A program made the translations under genes and the position numbers. The notes under the pieces are model-generated. The model searched no databases and was not told where the DNA came from. It worked only from the letters and a program-made list of their open reading frames with translations. Positions 1 through 10,279 of a DNA stretch of 64,000 nucleotides are shown one piece after another (position 1 is the stretch's first letter; each line of letters begins with the position of its first letter). Origin of the DNA: Tubulanus polymorphus (lineage: Eukaryota; Nemertea; Palaeonemertea; Tubulaniformes; Tubulanidae); the NCBI RefSeq assembly GCF_964204645.1, contig NC_134034.1, positions 12,114,462 through 12,178,461 of the forward strand, read 5' to 3'.

Positions 1-385
1 AAACACGGTTTCAACTGTTTACAAGGATCTTCAGCTGATGAGAGAATGAGAACAAAAATAAACTGTCGTTCACAAAATGGAGACTGAAGCCTATATGGAT
101 GACCCACAATATGACCCACATGATGATATATAGATGACCCACAATATTGAAGATAGAGCATATATAAATGACCCACAATATTGAAGATTGAGGATATATA
201 TAAATGGCCCACAATATTGAAGGTTGACAACGAAAATGAGTTAATCTCACGGTTCTGGGTGGTAGTATGCATCTACCCATAGTTAACCACCTTTAACCGT
301 TGTTTTTATATGGACAATAATTCGTGGCTCTTTTATATGCACTACATATATTACAACTAGTTTCAATTTATAGTCTTATATTTAC

Positions 386-502
386 CTATCTGGCAGAATT
401 CGCCGCTGTATTTCGCTTGGCATTTACACTGGAATTTACCACCAGGTTTTCGGATACAACTGGCGTTATTTTGACATTCGGTAGCGGCCAAATCACACGC
501 AT
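386..502 (-). CDS. Gene 1 exon 18: EGF-like module (last visible)
   Basis: 117 nt, phase 1-1. ACDLAATECQNNASC and FQCKCQAKYSGEFC. It ends in a normal donor (GTAAATA), so the gene must continue left of the window. I see no further exon in 1-385. Confidence 0.88.
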   Translation of the reverse strand: MRVIWPLPNVKITPVVSENLVVNSSVNAKRNTAANSAR

Positions 503-3500
503 CTGTAACATAATATCGATTCATCAAGCGGGCTATAGAAGTTCTACGAGATATAAATATGGCTGCCTCTAGTCATAGTTTTAGAATCTTATTTACACTC
601 AAAACTCATTACGGGTTTGCGGATGAGACTAACAATCAGAAATTAAAGATTACAAATTAGAAATTTAAAGTTTTGAAAATTATGAAACTCTTTCGTAATC
701 GGTATTCATAAAGGTTATTTGTTCAGATGGCTGTTATTGTCAATTTTTTACGGATTAAAAATAGAAGGACAAATAGTACAGTAAATCTACTTGTTAGGAT
801 GGAATTCTATATTTCTCTCAGCTTTTTCTCAGCAAAGCCTTTTGTGCTAGTTGTCAAAGCTAAAAGGACATATATCTATTTGACAAAATAACGTAAGAGT
901 TTTGGTCGATCGAGTGGTTCATTCTATCATTGTGTAATGACTGCTTTAAACTCGCATCGATGGCACACAATTCGATGACGTCATAGGGGGAGTCCGGAAG
1001 CAACGAAATCGCTATATTGTATACCTTCCTCGCAGTGAGCTCCTAAATAACCATCATTACAGGCACACCGGTATCCAGAGGTTTTATTCGAAGAGTCCAT
1101 AACACAATCACCGCTGCCACAATCAACATTGTGACATTTGTCAACTAGAAATTAAAAATAAATCGAATCATTAGGAGAAGTTTGTTCGGTTTTTTGTTCA
1201 TCTTGCTTTAAGTCGTTCAGCTCTTGGTTTCTCAAAACTTGCACTATTAAATCGTTTATTCAACCTCATGACGGGATCACGGCCGTCGAAGTGTTTGTTG
1301 CCCGCACACTGTAAGTAGCCAGCAGGACTATAACCCGGTTGGCACTGATCCTAAGGAGTTACTGAAGCTGGTCTGATAATTATCATTCTCAGGAGTTTTG
1401 AGACATGTTTTACCTGTTTGGCAATGTGTTCCCACGTATCCGCTTGCACAGTTACATCGGTATCCAGAACTTTGACTGGAGTCTCTCATACATTCACCAC
1501 TGTTACAATTAATATTGTGACATTTATCAACTAGAAATTAGAAATATAAATAATTAGAAACAGTACGAGTATTTTATTTGCTTGTATTTGTTTATCTTGA
1601 TTTGTCCTGTTCGGATCTTGATTTTTCAAGTTTAACCTTATTCTAAGTAATTTGCTAGGTTATTTGAGCATTCCTATTGGATTGTCCATTGAACCTCTCG
1701 ACAGGACCACTGCCCGCAGTTTCAAACTTGTCTATCCAACTTTTTTGCCATCGGAATTTCTTATTCTAGATCTTTGCTCTATGTCGTTCCGACCTTGTTT
1801 TCTCAAAACTAACTCTATTAGATTTTTCATTTGACCCCATGACGGGACCACGACATTCGAGCTGTTGCCCGCACAGTGTAAGCAGTCAGCAGGCCCACTC
1901 AGCGTTGATCCCACGGCGCAACCGAGGACGATCTAGTTTTTTTCCAATCCCAGGCCCCAGTTCCCAGAGTTTTCAGACTCGCTTACCTTCCTGACAATGA
2001 GTTCCCACGTATCCGCTTGTACAGTCACATCGGTATCCAGAACTTTGACTCGAGTCTCTGATACATTCACCACTACCACAATCAACATTGTGACATTTAT
2101 TACCTAAGATTAGAGGTGAGACAAAGATATAAATGTAGAAAAATATTTCACGAAATCAAACACCCGAAATCTACCATGAGAAGACTTTTCATGAGTGAAT
2201 TTAAGGGAAGAATTTTTACGATAGCTTTTTTTAGCGTCGTAGCAACGCCGAAATACTGGCCCCGAGGGAAAAGCTATTGCAGCAGTTCTCAGCATTTGCT
2301 GGCCGGAAACCGCCCTCGAAAACAAGGCTTTAGTAGGAATGCTATGGTAAAGTTGAAAGTTAGGATTTTTAAAATGCCTACGTTGTCCACAGTGTCTTCC
2401 GATATAGCCATCATCACAGTCGCAACGATATCCGGATGGTTTCTTAGAGTCTCTCATACAGGTACCTTTGCGGCAGTTGATATTGTGACATTTATCAACT
2501 AGATAAAAAAAATGAAAAGAACAACTATAGACTATTGTTTGTTGAAAAGCAAAATTAAATCCGTTCGAAATTACGAAATAGAATGTAAACCCAGCAATGG
2601 TGTAACATATGAAAATCCCACTGAAAATTAAGTCGGAAACTTTCCCTTGAGCTGGTAGTTTATTCAACGTTTCTTTCGACGATACAGTCGAAACGTGGAA
2701 TAAACTACTAGCTCAAGGAATACGGTATTCCTGAAGATGACTATTAGGATATAGTCGAAACGTTGAATAAACTACACTAGCTCAAGGAATACGGTATTCC
2801 TGAAGATGACTATTAGGATATAGTCGAAACGTTGAATAAACTACACTAGCTCAAGGAATACAGTATTCCTGAAGATGACTATTAGGATATAGTCGAAACG
2901 TTGAATAAACTACACTAGCTCAAGGAATACAATATTCCTGAAGATGACTATTAGGATATAGTCGAAACGTTGAATAAACTACACTAGCTCAAGGAATACA
3001 GTATTCCTGAAGATGGCTATTAGGATAAAGTCGAAACGTTGAATAAACTACACTAGCTCAAGGAATACAATATTCCTGAAGATGACTATTAGGATATAGT
3101 CGAAACGTTGAATAAACTACTAGCTCAAGGAATACAATATTCCTGAAGATGACTATTAGGATAAAGTCGAAACGTTGAATAAACTACTAGCTCAAGGAAT
3201 ACAATATTCCTGAAGATGACTATTAGGATATAGTCGAAACGTTGAATAAACTACTAGCTCAAGGAATACAACATCAGGGAAGTAGTTACTATACCTGTCT
3301 CACAGTTGTAGCCAATGAATCCAGGCTGGCATTTGCACCGGTATTGACTGGTGCTACGCCGGGAACGCCCAGAACCAGGCGGCAACATCAAGTTCAGCGA
3401 GCCCGCTTGATTACTGCCCATATTCAGGGAGCCTACTCGACTATTGCTCAACTTCAGGGAGCCCATTCTACTGTGTGATGTTGCTTGACAAGTGCCATTA

Positions 3501-6500
3501 TTTTTACACTGGACTCCGTAACAGTGATCCACTGAAACAGAAAACAAATAAATCATAATCTAACACAAAAACATATCTGGAATAAAGCTATAGGTCTATG
3601 GAAACCAACTTTAAAACACCAATCTATAAGCCTATCTTAATTCTGTAACCACTGGCAGCTTAAGACCGGTTTTTTAAAGACTTCGCAACTTGGCCGGACT
3701 GTTGCTATAACCGGAACTGTACCTGTTTCACAGTTGTTTCCGATGAATCCGGGCTTGCAGCTGCAGCGGTACAGACTGGCGCTGCGGCGGCTCAGCTTTA
3801 ACCCGGGCGGTAGTAACCAGTCTGGTTTATTGTTATCACCCAGGTCCAGAGAACCTGATCTACTACCGCTGACGACTCCTGTCGTCGCGCTGCAAGTTCC
3901 ACCGTTCATGCATGGTGTTCCGTGACAGTGATCAACTACAGATAGAAAATAGGTATTCGAACATAAAAATAAATCAAGGATTCGAACCCAACTGAAAAAT
4001 GTGGGCAAGCTGAAATTGCGTAACATGAAAATGTGCACAACATGGTGGTTGACCAAACAGAATCATATAGAATTAACCACTTTTGGGATATGATAGTAAA
4101 AGACGTGGGTGGAAATTGAGCTACATTGAAAATAATGGAAAAATATCAGTCGGAATTTGATAGAAAAATCCGTTGTTGGAAATAGATAGAAAATGCACTT
4201 CATGAAAATGTACAACGTGGAAAATGACCAACATAAATTTGAAAGAATAATTCAGTGCTAGAAAATAGCAGAAAAAAGCAAAATGGAAAATGCACAACAT
4301 GTCAAATGATAGAATTCTATCATTTTCCGTGTTGTTAATTTTCTAATTCACTATCAACTAATTATTGTTGGCCATCGTTGGAATTAGCACAACATGATAT
4401 TGGTAGAATAGCCATCGTCGTTACTATCACTGACAGTGTGTGGGAAATCCGGGATTCGAACCCAATCTTAAGGAACATGATGCGATTATCGTACGGAAAT
4501 TTCGCGAAGAATTGCGAGAACCGACTTAATCTTATCGAATACGATCATTTGAGTGTCGTCTTATGAAAATTTCTCGCACTTACCCTGTCCGCAATCGAGT
4601 CCTTTAAAACCGGATTTACACTCGCAAGCGTAACCCTGCGCGTTCATATCGGCTAATTTACATACTCCGCCATTTAGACACGAGTTGCTCTTGCAAGGAT
4701 TTCTCTCTGAAATAGATTGTTCATCAGTTATGTTGAAGGTAAATCTGTCCTACGGATTATCATTATCACAATCGATGAATGGTGAACGCATAGAGTGAAG
4801 CCGTGCCAATCACTGTGCAAAGAAAACTAACTTACATAACGCATACATTATTATAACCGTTTTACGGCATCAAAAATGAATTAATTTTGCCGGTATTAAT
4901 GGTTTTTGATGTATTTCTTCTGGAGCCTAGAATTCATCTCTTTCAAAGATGATAAACTTATCTTAGAAAAGTCGTAAAGAATGACGACATGATGACCTAC
5001 TTTCGCATTTCGTTCCGACAAACCCGTCCTTGCAAACACAAGTGTATTTCGAAGCTTTGCCGTCGTCATCATCGCAAGTTCCATTATTTTTACAGACGAT
5101 TCCAGCGCAATGGTCGCCTGCAGATGAATAATGATTTGAAAGTGAATAGTTAATCAAGTTCTTCGATGTTGTTGTGTGTGTGTGTGTGTGGGGGGGGGGG
5201 GTAGGGTAGGGGGGGGGGGGGGGTAAAGGGTGTTGGGAGGTGAGAGGGGCGCTCACTTACTGTATTGGCAGAACGAACCCTTGTAACCGGGATCGCATTT
5301 ACACGTGAACGCTATCTCTGATGATGGCACGCATTTTCCGTGACCCCATTCACAAATCGTTTTTTTGCAGATATCTATACGAATAAGAGTGAAAAAGATT
5401 CTTAAAAAATGATTGCCTCGTATGATTTACAGAGGCCAGTTGCACAAAAATGGCGCTTTCATTGTAGTGATAATTAAAAGTTCATTTTTACCACGGTACA
5501 AATCCGAAATTACTCTTCATTCACTTCAACAATTTTATTAAGAACTTCATGAATAAACTAATGAATAGTTTATCGATTTATATTTCGGTGATTTATCAAA
5601 ACGATGCCGTGGCAAGCGAACATTTTCTGCGTGATAATGTTATATTGGGGTTCTTCATTGGACCTCTCGAAACCCGATTACTAAGACTGACAACCTATTT
5701 CAAAGTACAAGACCATTTTGATCATAATCCATCTTTATCCTGCTTCAAACGTGCATCCCACGTCACAGTCACGTGACCTTACATGATTTGTACGAACAAT
5801 CACAAACAAACTGTGTTACAATAAGCAGGCAGCAGGTGACGCGTCGGTTGAAGAATATTTACCTTTTTCACAATGCTCTCCGCTGAATCCCAGTTTACAA
5901 TGGCACTTGTATCCACCCTGGTTATCGAGTTTGCACGTTCCTCCCGCTCCACAATCCACATCGCTGCACGGGTGTCTCACTGCGATAAACAATAGTATTC
6001 AAAATTTCAGTTTCGACGATATTGAATTTGAGCTACCCGATTGAGGTACAGCACTTGAGCCGGTTAAATTAAGCAACGTTTTAATGGCATGATAATTGAG
6101 ATGCAGGGAAATATTTCAATCAACTTGTTGGTTCTTCGTCGGTGATTTTCAGAAGGCATTCAGCAGACGAGGTTCCACCCCTAACCAATCAAATGGACCC
6201 ACCTGACTGTGTTATCAAATAGGGGGATCTGGTAGATACGTAGTTGTTTGGTGGATGTCTTACCGTATTATCGAGTTCGTAGTCTGAATCAATTACCTTT
6301 TGGTATCTGGGTCTGACACAGCTTTCCCATGAAGCCTTCGGCACAGGCGCACGTGTACTCAGAGGCGCTGTTACCTTCCACGCACGTTCCTCCGTTTCTA
6401 CATTTCACTAATTTGCATACCGACGAGCTCACTGCATTAGAAACAAATAAATACCCGGATACATTTCTCGGCAAGGTTTAGAATTTGGAATATATTGAAC

Positions 6501-9500
6501 AAAAGTGTAAGATGAATTGGAAAATACAAAATTCGCTCATATGCAGAGACGCCACGACTTCAGTTATATGATGACTTATACAAACGAGTCGAATTACATT
6601 TAGTAAATTGAATTAGAATTACAAATTGGACTCGAAAATGGGACCAGCTACACACAGAAGTGGCTAGAGATTTAAGATCAGTCTTAGACCAACTTGTTCC
6701 TTTAGTCAATCTGACAACTTGGATGTAAGTCACGACTGAGACCTGCAGCCGGTTGGATAGTCACGGCTTAGACTATAGCAAATCTAACAACTTAAGACCA
6801 CTTTTGGATTTAAGACCACTTTTGGACTTAAGTCTCGACTATGGAACCGGCCCCTGGAGCCGGTTGCATAGTCACGCCTTAGACTTAAGACCAGTCTAAG
6901 ACCAATTTAGTTCCATAGCAAATCTAACAACTTAAGACCAGTCTTAAGATTTAAGACCACTTTTGGACTTAAGTCTCGACTATGGAACCGGCCCCTGGGT
7001 CCGGTTCCATAGACAGGGCTTAGACTTAAGACCAGTATAAGACATACTTAGTTCTATAGCCAATCTAACAACTTAAGACCAGTCTTAAGGTTTAAGACCA
7101 CTTTTGGTCTTAAGTCTTGACTACGGAACCGACCCCTGGAGCCGGTCGCACAGTCACGGCTTAGACTTAAGACCAGTCTAAGACCAATTTAGTTCTAAAG
7201 CAAATCTAACAACTTAAGACCAGTCTTAAGATTTAAGACCACTTTTGGACTTAAGTCACGACTGTGCAACTGGCCCCTGGGTTTTGATTGCATACCTGCT
7301 TCCTGACAATGAATTCCGGTGTATCCATGCGGACATGTGCACTGATACGACGTGGGATCGACCTTCGTACAAGTTCCGCCGTTGACGCAAGGTTTCGCTT
7401 CACACGGGTCGACTAGAAAAAAAAAAACACAGAAAAAGTTCTGTTTAAACTACGTTCTGTTTGCATCCGTTCTGTTACCGGTGGCCTCCACGGGCACTAA
7501 TTGAAGGACCCAGTCTTCGGGCAATCCATGATATCCAAAAACACGTGATATCTATACATTCTAAAATACTGACAATGAATTTATGGCCATTGAATCGAAA
7601 ATGTAGAACTTCTGAAGGGCAAAAGCCCGTGGTTTCAAAGCTAATATCAAACATTTAATATCTGATCTATGTATACAGCATCTTCACCCGTCAAAGGATT
7701 CGAACCCACTACGCTAAAGCTGTTCCCCGAACCCCTTGACCTCACGAGTCGTTGGAGTCGTTACTAGCCGACCAGAATCCGGTCGTACCAATCACAGCGC
7801 TTGTAACAAACCGTCAGTAGACTTCTGTTTGTTTTCCCGTTAAATTGACCAATCAGCGAACGTTTTACCGAACAAGGAAGTATTTCGCAAATCGATATAT
7901 GACGTCACGCGCAACAGCGCCAGTAATGAAATCACGCTTCGTGAGGCCAGGGGGCTGGTGGAAGCGAGTTCGGGAGTGATACCGGACCCCTGGCAAGCGA
8001 GGATGTGTATACAGTGTTCTTAAACAATCGATATCGTCCCTCACTTACCACAGTATCCCCAGTATCCGGGGGTATCGGTGAAACACCATTTGCGACCACC
8101 TTCGACGCAGGTGCCCATCACTTTACCGTTATGGATGTAAGGAAACATACATTCAGCACCTTCGTTTGCGTTGCCTCCCGTGGTCACTAGAATCAAAAAT
8201 TAAAAACATTACAAATTTACTTTTGAACCCAGTTCAACAAGGTTGCGCGGGTTTAATTTGAATCTGGATCCAGTTCTACAGTTGAGTAAGTTTCATTTGA
8301 CTCTGCATCCACCAGACCTATTGCGTGGGTTTCATTTGGTTCCGAATCCAATTTAATAGTCGCGTGGGTTTTAATTTGACTATGGACGGTTTTTATTTGA
8401 AGTAGGGGGCGTCGGCGTTGACCTACCTGTAGCCTCGTATTGACACTTCAAACCGCTGTATTTTATCGGACAGGTGCAGTGAAATCCAGTTTTAGTATCC
8501 GTACATTTACCGTTATTCTCGCACGGTAGCGATGCGCAGGTTCCTCGTACTTTATCCGCTACAAGAGTAGACGATACAAAATATTACTTTCCGTAAAATT
8601 CTTTTTCCATAATTATGACAAAATGTTCACTCAGACGTGGAGAATTAAATGAAACCTGCTACATACACATTTAGAGAAGATTAAAAATCAATTTTTTTTT
8701 TCATAAAAATAGCCTTAACTAAACTTATTCTCGCCTGTAATGATTATACCCCATTCCATTTCTTTTTACCTCAATTCATGATGAATAAATTTTGTTTTTT
8801 TAAAGCTTTAATCGAGAATTCATTCAGTTTTTTTCCTAGGGTTATTTGAATCAAAGTATCTATCATCGATACTTTGTGCTACTACCACAGTATTTAAGCA
8901 TCCTTAATATAGACAATAAATCAAAAACATATTTCGAAGAAATTTATAATCTACCGGTAAATGTTTCTATTGAATACGATTTTGTAGTGATGAGAATGGT
9001 GACGGTTATTTTCGTACTTACGGCAATATTGCCACTTCCTGTCTTCGTCGTAGTTGGATGTGACGGCGCACCAGAAGCTCTCGCCGTACGGTTCGCATTT
9101 CGAGTATATCTCGGACTGATATTGGAATGGGAACACGCAAAACTTCCCCAGATCTTTCACTGTCAAAATTGGTAATCAAGAGTTTTAATATCAGTAATAT
9201 GTTTACATATACTTTTGCCTCCGATTAGTAGCGCCACCTGGGAGCCGGAAGTGCTCCCCGTATGTTTTTGGAAGACATTAGATCCAATAAGACTTTCTTT
9301 GCGTCCGTCTTTTTTAACCTTTGTCGCGTGATCTGTTTAATGAGTAATGCAGTAATCTTTTCGAGGATTTCAAAGGAGAGGAAGGGGGCCTGCGACGATG
9401 ATACAAAATAGTCTGGCACAATATGTCGTTTGGAGGATTTTCTAGGGAAAATTAATTACAAAAAGTTCGTACGATTTTGAACGATTTCAGACACACGGCA

Positions 9501-10210
9501 GGTTTGTTATCGCTAGCTGCCCAGAAGAGAGAAAGCGTAGGAATCTTAGAAATAACTATAGAATTCAGGATGTTCACTTACTGCAGTAACCCCAAGTTTT
9601 ATCCTGGTCGTAATCTGTAGTGGTTGAGCACCAAAAGTTATTAGCATTCTTCCAAGTACAGTCGTTGTATTCGACGCCTTGGTAGGTGAACGGGAAAACA
9701 CATGACGCACCGTGCGCGTTACCGCCACGAGTTTCTGTAAGAAAAGAGTTTAGAGAAGTCATAATGAGTTCGCAGGATTAAAAAACCTCCAATGTCTGCG
9801 AATCTGATATCATACAGAAATATGAACATGAAATTCATTCGTATGTAGATTTAAAATCAAAAGTTGAAAAGACGCGAAAATTTAAATTCATTTGAAATCC
9901 GTAACAGATCATTTAAAGTTCAAAAGTAAAGAGATCTTCACCTAGAACAGGGAATATTACTCAATAAGGCGATATTCTAAAGTTAAAAATAAAAAAATTT
10001 AACGAAGAAAGGAACTCATTTCGACCCAAATGCAGTGAGTTCTCTGAGTATTTTCAACGTTTTAAATCTAACTGTTTTTTCTGACGAATTTATTTCGATG
10101 ATTTCTAATTTCGATTTTTCAGTTCTCGCTAAAAACTTACCTATTTGAACGGCAGAAACTAAACCTGCAAAACACGCCGCAAAAACTATCAACGACTTCA
10201 TCGGGTTCAT
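386..10210 (-). CDS. Secreted multidomain FN2/EGF protein, gene model (18 exons, 3' end outside window)
   Basis: Spliced gene read from its start codon at 10210 down to a donor at 386; about 797 codons are visible and the gene continues beyond the left edge. Domain order: signal peptide, FN2, FN2, EGF, FN2, then 13 EGF modules. All joins are phase 1 and every internal exon length is a multiple of three, so the frame stays open from one end to the other. FN2 modules bind collagen or gelatin in known proteins; tandem EGF modules form rods and bind proteins. A secreted or extracellular-matrix role is inferred; no transmembrane segment is seen in this part. The exact function is unknown. The protein resembles no single textbook family: FN2 plus EGF also occurs in HGF activator and factor XII, but no kringle or protease is present here. 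Its neighbour at 12672 is a divergent paralogue. Confidence 0.88.
1025..1144 (-). CDS. Gene 1 exon 17: EGF-like module
   Basis: 120 nt, phase 1-1. DKCHNVDCGSGDC and YRCACNDGYLGAHC; donor GTATAC is weaker than its neighbours but frame and domain fit. Confidence 0.88.
1414..1530 (-). CDS. Gene 1 exon 16: EGF-like module
   Basis: 117 nt, phase 1-1. DKCHNINCNSGEC and YRCNCASGYVGTHC; shares RDSSQSSGYRC with exon 15. Confidence 0.9.
1987..2103 (-). CDS. Gene 1 exon 15: EGF-like module
   Basis: 117 nt, phase 1-1. NKCHNVDCGSGEC and YRCDCTSGYVGTHC. Nearly the same as exon 16; the introns between them are also similar, so this is a recent duplication. Confidence 0.9.
2382..2498 (-). CDS. Gene 1 exon 14: EGF-like module
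   Basis: 117 nt, phase 1-1. DKCHNINCRKGTC and YRCDCDDGYIGRHC. First of four closely similar DKCHN-type EGF modules (exons 14-17). Confidence 0.88.
2645..2718. repeat. Inverted-repeat junction at the left end of a tandem array
   Basis: Arms 2645-2673 and 2690-2718 are near-perfect reverse complements (CCTTGAGCT..TTCAACGTTTC against GAAACGT..AGCTCAAGG) with a 16-base spacer. The array to the right is built from the same sequence in one orientation. Confidence 0.75.
2690..3272. repeat. 65-69-bp tandem array with internal hairpins
   Basis: About eight head-to-tail units in intron 13 of gene 1. Each unit carries a GGAATAC..GTATTCC palindrome and a GACTAT-TAGGAT-ATAGTC stem-loop followed by GAAACGTTG. 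Units differ by a 4-base indel (ACTA). Diverged single copies lie at about 12505-12560 (opposite orientation) and 54680-54725. Confidence 0.85.
3295..3531 (-). CDS. Gene 1 exon 13: EGF-like module with long repetitive basic loop
   Basis: 237 nt, phase 1-1. HCYGVQCKNNGTC, then an insert with the repeats MGSLKL, VGSLNM and AGSLNL, then MLPPG and GRSRRS, then YRCKCQPGFIGYNC. The insert keeps the frame. A 65-69-bp tandem array starts about 20 bases into the next intron. Confidence 0.87.
3723..3935 (-). CDS. Gene 1 exon 12: EGF-like module with long basic loop
   Basis: 213 nt, phase 1-1, about 32 codons longer than its sister EGF exons. The extra residues sit between the third and fourth cysteines: HCHGTPCMNGGTC, then a Ser/Gly/Leu-rich insert with LLPPG and KLSRRS, then YRCSCKPGFIGNNC. 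The same layout recurs in exon 13. Confidence 0.88.
4090..4330. repeat. Degenerate AT-rich repeat (GAAAATG..CAACATGG motif)
   Basis: Intron sequence between exons 12 and 11 repeats variants of AAAATGCACAACATGG and AGAAAAATNNGT. It is degenerate and no coding potential is seen. Confidence 0.4.
4584..4706 (-). CDS. Gene 1 exon 11: EGF-like module
   Basis: 123 nt, phase 1-1. NPCKSNSCLNGGVC and YACECKSGFKGLDC give a complete EGF. Acceptor TTTCAG, donor GTAAGT. Confidence 0.9.
5001..5117 (-). CDS. Gene 1 exon 10: EGF-like module
   Basis: 117 nt, phase 1-1. DHCAGIVCKNNGTC and YTCVCKDGFVGTKC; acidic DDDDG stretch in the third loop. Acceptor CTGCAG, donor GTAGGT. Confidence 0.9.
5173..5225. repeat. 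(GT)n plus long G-runs in a 143-nt intron
   Basis: Plus strand: GTGTGTGTGT, a G-run, TAGGGTAG and another long G-run. On the coding (minus) strand it is C-rich and lies inside the short intron between exons 9 and 10. Potential G-quadruplex on the non-coding strand. Confidence 0.8.
5261..5374 (-). CDS. Gene 1 exon 9: EGF-like module
   Basis: 114 nt, phase 1-1. CKKTICEWGHGKC and FTCKCDPGYKGSFC make a compact EGF. The next intron (5260-5118) is only 143 nt and is dominated by a C-run on the coding strand. Confidence 0.88.
5863..5979 (-). CDS. Gene 1 exon 8: EGF-like module
   Basis: 117 nt, phase 1-1. HPCSDVDCGAGGTC followed by YKCHCKLGFSGEHC completes an EGF module. Confidence 0.9.
6297..6431 (-). 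CDS. Gene 1 exon 7: EGF-like module
   Basis: 135 nt, phase 1-1. CKLVKCRNGGTC and YTCACAEGFMGKLC give the six cysteines. Acceptor ATGCAG, donor GTAATT. Confidence 0.9.
6735..7282. repeat. Tandem array of about four MITE-like units
   Basis: Units of about 140-150 bp start GGAGCCGGTTGCATAGTCAC and end CGACTATGGAACCGGCCCC; inside are several CTTAAGACCAGTCTTAAG-type palindromes. Single copies of the same element occur at 39669-39808 and 48858-48997. It occupies intron 6 of gene 1. Confidence 0.8.
7296..7412 (-). CDS. Gene 1 exon 6: EGF-like module
   Basis: 117 nt, phase 1-1. Begins DPCEAKPCVNGGTC and ends YQCTCPHGYTGIHCQEA, a complete EGF with the O-fucosylation consensus C-x4-T-C. The following intron holds an array of MITE-like units. 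Confidence 0.92.
7690..7765 (-). repeat. tRNA-like SINE head (relic)
   Basis: The minus strand carries a B-box GGGTTCGAATCC near 7705-7694 and, about 45 bases upstream, an A-box-like GTGAGGTCAAGGGGTTCGG. No cloverleaf could be drawn confidently, so I treat it as a SINE relic and not a tRNA gene. Confidence 0.4.
8049..8186 (-). CDS. Gene 1 exon 5: fibronectin type II module
   Basis: 138 nt, phase 1-1. FN2 pattern with CMFPYIHNG, KWCFTD and YWGYC; the usual PF is PY here. Four cysteines are intact. Confidence 0.9.
8216..8400. repeat. Degenerate copies of the 38-43-bp minisatellite
   Basis: Repeats of GGGTTTAATTTGAATCTGGATCCAGTT-type text in intron 4 of gene 1, reverse orientation of the array at 14219. 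Diverged. Confidence 0.5.
8427..8558 (-). CDS. Gene 1 exon 4: EGF-like module
   Basis: 132 nt, phase 1-1. Six-cysteine EGF pattern CASLPCENNGKC...FHCTC...GLKC. It contains a C-x-S-x-P-C O-glucosylation consensus (CASLPC) and a Cx[DN]xxxx[FY]xCxC hydroxylation pattern. The QYEAT tail after the last cysteine matches the QYKSV tail of exon 3 in the divergent gene. Confidence 0.9.
9022..9159 (-). CDS. Gene 1 exon 3: fibronectin type II module
   Basis: 138 nt, phase 1-1. FN2 signature CVFPFQYQ...C...FWC...YDEDRKWQYC is complete. It lies directly after another FN2 with no EGF between them, unlike the neighbouring gene where FN2 and EGF alternate. Confidence 0.9.
9582..9734 (-). CDS. Gene 1 exon 2: fibronectin type II module
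   Basis: 153 nt, phase 1-1, acceptor TTACAG and donor GTAAGT. The product carries the FN2 signature CVFPFTY...C...FWC...DYDQDKTWGYC with all four cysteines and the aromatic residues. It closely resembles the first FN2 of the divergent gene (13067-13219), also 153 nt. Confidence 0.92.
10141..10210 (-). CDS. FN2/EGF gene 1, exon 1 (signal peptide)
   Basis: Starts MNPMKSLIVFAACFAGLVSA, a typical signal peptide: one basic residue, a hydrophobic core, and small residues before the predicted cleavage after LVSA. The exon ends AAATAG|GTAAGT-like donor in phase 1. The in-frame upstream ATG (ORF beginning MRARE) is less likely because the initiator-to-ATG distance and signal-peptide shape favour 10210. 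Confidence 0.85.
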
Positions 10211-10245
10211 GATCGTCCGAACTTCTCGAGCGCGCAATCACAAAC

Positions 10246-10279
10246 TGATCGCATTTCCTGCAGACACCTGGCGCTTATA
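10246..10279 (-). promoter_or_regulatory. TATA box plus initiator of the minus-strand FN2/EGF gene
   Basis: On the minus strand TATAAG occupies 10279-10274 and an initiator TCAGTT has its A at 10246, a spacing of about 33 bases, which is classical. The start codon follows 36 bases downstream at 10210. The TSS is inferred, not measured. Confidence 0.6.

Noticed and set aside
2690-3272. Hammerhead-ribozyme-like core CTGAAGA..stem..GAAAC in each tandem unit
   Set aside because: The order CTGANGA, stem II and GAAA is present, but there is an extra base before stem II and no partner for stem III with a cleavage-site U-H was found in the unit. A folding test would be needed.
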